Shown here piece by piece: positions 4,808 to 6,896 of a stretch of 6,896 bases of DNA. This stretch comes from DATBLE01 sp046735055 (lineage in GTDB: Bacteria > Actinomycetota > Thermoleophilia > Gaiellales > Gaiellaceae). The position numbers and the translations under genes are program-made. The stretch spans positions 1 through 6,896 of the forward strand of contig JBKPSO010000051.1 in NCBI GenBank assembly GCA_046735055.1, written 5' to 3'. Position 1 is the stretch's first letter, and each line of letters begins with the position of its first letter. The notes under the pieces were generated by a model. The model saw only the letters and a list, made by a program, of their open reading frames with translations, was not told the DNA's origin and did no database searches.

Positions 4808-5707
4808 CTACGCGCGACTCGCGAGGAAGTCCACGAGCTCGACAACGAGCTGATCGGGAGCTTCCTCAGGAATGAAGTGACCGCCGGAAGTCGTCGCCGC
4901 TCGGACGTCATCCGCCCATCTGCGCCAGACGGAGGCGGCGTCGGCCAGATGCGTCTCCTCGGAGCCGGTGATGACGAGCATCGGGCATTCGATGCGCCGG
5001 CCCGTCTGGCGGTCAGCGTGGTCGTGCTCGCGGTCGAGCCAGAAGCTGGCTCGGTAATCGCCGCAGATCGCCGCGGGCCTGAACGCCTCGAGGTAGACGG
5101 CGAAGGCGTCGTCGTCGATCGCGCCGGCGTGCGCCGTCCAGGAGTCGAAGACGAACCTGAGGAACTGGTCCGGAGCGGCCGCGATCAGCTGTTCGGGGAA
5201 CGGCGCCGGCTGTGCCAGCAAGAACCACGGCCAGTAGCCGAGTGACGGGCCGCCGGCCATGCGCTCGAACTGGTCGACGGTCGGGATCACGTTGAGGACA
5301 GCGAGCCGGTCGACGCGCTCCCTGTGATCGAGCGCCATGCGGTAGGCGACACGGGCCCCGCGGTCGTGTCCGACGACGCTGAAGCGGTCGAAGCCGAGCG
5401 CGGCCATCAGGTCAACGAGATCAGCAGCCATCTCGCGTTTGCTGAACCCTTCGCCACGTGGCCCGCCGGCCGGGGCGCGGCTGCCGCCGTAGCCGCGCAA
5501 GTCGGGCGCAACGACGGTCTGCGATTCAGCAACGGAGGGGATGATCGCGCGCCAGCAGTAGTGCGTCTCGGGGAAGCCGTGCAACAACAACAACGGCTCG
5601 CCGCTTCCGGCCAGCGCGAACAGGTAGTGCGCGTCGCTGATACAGCAACGGCGGTAGTCGGCATCTTTGATCGGCCCGCTCGCTGTCTCGAATAGGGTCG
5701 CACTCAT
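4808..5707 (-). CDS. Alpha/beta hydrolase, haloacetate-dehalogenase-like, altered active site
   Basis: The 299-residue protein aligns along its length with fluoroacetate/haloacetate dehalogenases: LLLLHGFPETHYCWR (39-53, oxyanion hole), DLRGYGGS, VVGHDRGARVAYRMALDH (111-128), FLLAQPAPFPEQLI (162-175), CGDYRAS, and GGHFIPEEAPDQ. By recalled comparison with FAcD, Asp115 is the nucleophile, Arg116 and Arg119 bind the carboxylate, Tyr218 is a halide-site residue and His277 the catalytic base. However, the residue 24 after the nucleophile, the catalytic Asp in FAcD (VLDI), is Asn139 (VLNV), and the halide-site His is Pro160 (YWPWF), with Trp161 kept. Glu250 or Glu251 after strand 7 could replace the acid. 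It may therefore be a hydrolase with another substrate rather than a dehalogenase. The start overlaps the upstream stop by ATGA (5704-5707). Confidence 0.85.
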   Translation of the reverse strand: MSATLFETASGPIKDADYRRCCISDAHYLFALAGSGEPLLLLHGFPETHYCWRAIIPSVAESQTVVAPDLRGYGGSRAPAGGPRGEGFSKREMAADLVDLMAALGFDRFSVVGHDRGARVAYRMALDHRERVDRLAVLNVIPTVDQFERMAGGPSLGYWPWFLLAQPAPFPEQLIAAAPDQFLRFVFDSWTAHAGAIDDDAFAVYLEAFRPAAICGDYRASFWLDREHDHADRQTGRRIECPMLVITGSEETHLADAASVWRRWADDVRAATTSGGHFIPEEAPDQLVVELVDFLASRA

Positions 5708-6213
5708 CCGCGGGAGATCAGCCGGCCGAGGTTATCCAGCTCCTTCGCGTGGCCGACGACGGCGCCCGCTCCAGCGCCCACGAGGGCCCAAGGCGCCCCG
5801 AAGGCGATCGCGACGAACACCGCGAAGATCAACCCCAGCGCGAAATAGCCGCCGTCGTGTGACAGCGAGAAGCGCCGGATCGTCACTTGCTTGTCGCTTC
5901 CGGGGGAGTGTGCAGCGCTCGCCAGCGCCGCCTCGATCGAGTCTTGCCAGTGCTCCAAAAAACTCTGGTAGCCGGCGGCGAATTCATCCAAGCCGTGTTG
6001 GCGCCTGGCTTGAGCGCGGTGAGCTCGTAGCGGACGGCTACGGTCGTCCCTCCCCCGGGTCCCGCGCAGGTCACGATGACCATGCCGGCGTGATCGTCGA
6101 CAGTCCTCAGCCCAAAAGCATTCGCCTCTTGGCGTGAAGAGATGCCAGGCGTCCGACGGGACCAGCGGCACATGCAGCGCGCCAGAAAGTGAGACCCGCA
6201 TTGGCTCAGTCAT
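5704..6213 (-). pseudogene. SRPBCC domain gene with internal deletion and two frame changes, membrane tail
   Basis: From ATG 6213 (GGAG at 6218-6221) the first frame reads MTEPMRVSLSGALHVPLVPS and DAWHLFTPRGE-FWAE, the start of an SRPBCC (START-like) domain. At about 6103-6106 it jumps to another frame, which supplies VDDHAGMVIVTC, GGGTTVAVRYELTALKPGAN (about 6104-5991), and at about 5991 returns to the first frame with LDEFAAGYQSFLEHWQDSIE. Relative to typical members about 40 residues (the stretch normally after WA-GWDP) are missing at the first junction, so a deletion, not just a read error, is needed. The 95-residue C-terminal frame ends in a hydrophobic tail (GGYFALGLIFAVFVAIAFGA and GAGAGAVVG) that could be membrane inserted. 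The unshifted 5704-6333 frame is open because the two shifts compensate, but its middle is an Arg-rich out-of-frame stretch. It overlaps both neighbours by ATGA. Confidence 0.7.
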
Positions 6214-6347
6214 GCTGCTCCGCATCGTCGGACTGCTGCAATCACAGCTCGCCGTGTTCCCGGTACGTCCCACGAGGGCTTGCTGGACCGGGTCGACTGC
6301 CGTGCCGGCTCGTAACCGTAGTCGCTGATCCACAGCTTCGTCGTCAT
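6210..6347 (-). CDS. Small hypothetical protein, 45 residues
   Basis: ATG 6347 opens MTTKLWISDYGYEPARQSTR, continues SSKPSWDVPGTRRAVIAAVR and ends RCGAA at TGA 6210-6212. It is supported by AGGAG at 6352-6356 four bases upstream, by close spacing (7 bp) to the alcohol dehydrogenase stop, and by an ATGA overlap with the following SRPBCC start (6210-6213). I recognise no domain; there is no membrane segment or signal peptide, and the composition is basic. It could be a genuine coupling ORF, or the surviving N-terminus of a longer gene joined to the next by deletion, as in its decayed neighbour. Confidence 0.4.
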   Translation of the reverse strand: MTTKLWISDYGYEPARQSTRSSKPSWDVPGTRRAVIAAVRRCGAA

Positions 6348-6351
6348 CTCT

Positions 6352-6356
6352 CTCCT
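6352..6356 (-). promoter_or_regulatory. Shine-Dalgarno of the small ORF, overlapping the dehydrogenase stop
   Basis: AGGAG on the minus strand, four bases before ATG 6347, shares two bases with the TAG stop (6355-6357) of the alcohol dehydrogenase gene. It argues that initiation at 6347 is real and that the genes are co-transcribed. Confidence 0.55.
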
Positions 6357-6896
6357 AGAAGGCGATCTGGAACTTGAGGACGTCGCGGTCGTTCATCGCG
6401 CGGTAGCCGTCGGGCACCTCGTCGAGCGTTCCCGTCCGGTCGAAGACTCGGCCCGGCTCGATCCGGCCCTCCAAGACGTCCGGCAGCAGCTCGTCGATGT
6501 ACGCGCGCACGGGCGCGGGTCCGCCGGCCACGCTGGCGTTCTTCCAGAACGCGATGCTGGTCGGCGTCGTATCGTGCTCGGGCACGCCGACGCGACCGAC
6601 GGCGCCGCCGGAGCGTGCGACCTCGAGCGCAGTGACGACAGCCTGCTCGAGGCCGACGCACTCGAGAACGGAGTGCGCACCGAACCCGCCGGTCAGCTCT
6701 TGGACGCGCTCGACCGCCTCGTCGCCGCGCTCACGGACAACGTCCGTGGCACCGAACTCCTGCCCGAGCCTAATCCGCTCCGAGTTGTTGCCGAGCAGGA
6801 TGATCCGCTCGGCGCCGAGCCGCTTTGAGGCGATCACGCCGCAGAGACCGACCGCGCCGTCGCCGACGACGGCGACCGTTTTCCCCGGCCCGACCT
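6355..6896 (-). CDS. Zinc-type medium-chain alcohol dehydrogenase, C-terminal 179 residues
   Basis: The gene runs off the right edge; the frame is open to 6894. The visible part starts at the Rossmann nucleotide-binding domain: VGPGKTVAVVGDGAVGLCGV with the GxGxxG-type GDGAVG (11-16), IASKRLGAERIILLGNNSER, LGQEFGATDVV, then GGFGAHSVLECVGLEQAVVT (69-88) and the C-terminal GGPAPVRAYIDELLPDVLEG, EPGRVFD, VPDGYRAMNDRDVLKFQIAF. These enzymes interconvert alcohols and aldehydes or ketones with NAD(P). The catalytic zinc ligands and GroES-like domain are outside the window. The residue after the second strand is Asn rather than Asp, so cofactor preference is uncertain. GTG 6837 lies within the domain and is not the start. 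It is the most upstream visible gene of the minus cluster with the small ORF, SRPBCC remnant and hydrolase. Confidence 0.92.
   Translation of the reverse strand, partial: VGPGKTVAVVGDGAVGLCGVIASKRLGAERIILLGNNSERIRLGQEFGATDVVRERGDEAVERVQELTGGFGAHSVLECVGLEQAVVTALEVARSGGAVGRVGVPEHDTTPTSIAFWKNASVAGGPAPVRAYIDELLPDVLEGRIEPGRVFDRTGTLDEVPDGYRAMNDRDVLKFQIAF

Noticed and set aside
1..6896. Mobile element, CRISPR array, tRNA or attachment site
   Set aside because: No transposase or integrase motif, no regularly spaced repeats, no cloverleaf sequence and no terminal inverted or direct repeats were seen, despite the broken genes.

Overview
The window looks like chromosomal DNA of a high-GC bacterium, most likely a soil-type actinobacterium. 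This rests on GC-rich third codon positions, stop/start-overlapped genes and the protein families present (tandem DUF899, an ArsR/AHSA1 pair, DUF2182, haloacetate-dehalogenase-like hydrolase). The lineage is an inference from style. No RNA gene, CRISPR array, transposase or integrase is visible.

Left edge (1-1402): the C-terminal part of an HSL-type alpha/beta hydrolase (+) is followed, in the same frame and straight after its stop, by a remnant of an epoxide-hydrolase N-terminal (EHN) domain with no start codon and no catalytic domain. A GNAT acetyltransferase (-) points towards this remnant and is split by a one-base frameshift in a G run.

Centre (1403-4504): this is the most coherent unit. 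Two DUF899 thioredoxin-like genes (-), joined by an ATGA overlap, diverge from a three-gene operon (+): a cysteine-free ArsR-type repressor, an AHSA1/SRPBCC protein and a DUF2182 Cys/Met-containing membrane protein. Both junctions in the plus operon are also ATGA overlaps. The 48-bp divergent gap holds overlapping -10-like hexamers for both directions. A palindrome, TTAGC-N6-GCTAA, covers the arsR start codon and lies upstream of the minus -10. The likely reading is one regulator controlling both arms through one operator, with a leaderless arsR message. The biochemical job of the locus is unknown; its conserved CxxC and Cys motifs suggest thiol-redox or metal handling.

Right part (4505-6896): about 300 bp without a convincing gene is followed by a minus-strand cluster. 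In transcription order it holds a zinc-type medium-chain alcohol dehydrogenase (5' end off the window), a 45-codon small ORF with a good Shine-Dalgarno, a decayed SRPBCC gene with an internal deletion and two frame changes, and a haloacetate-dehalogenase-like alpha/beta hydrolase. The last three are joined by ATGA overlaps. The hydrolase keeps the nucleophile Asp, substrate Arg residues and catalytic His, but has Asn where the family has its catalytic Asp and Pro where it has the halide-binding His.

Three interrupted genes in 7 kb suggest either decay at the edges of an accessory region or uncorrected sequence errors. The GNAT break could be an error. The EHN remnant and the SRPBCC deletion are too large for that.
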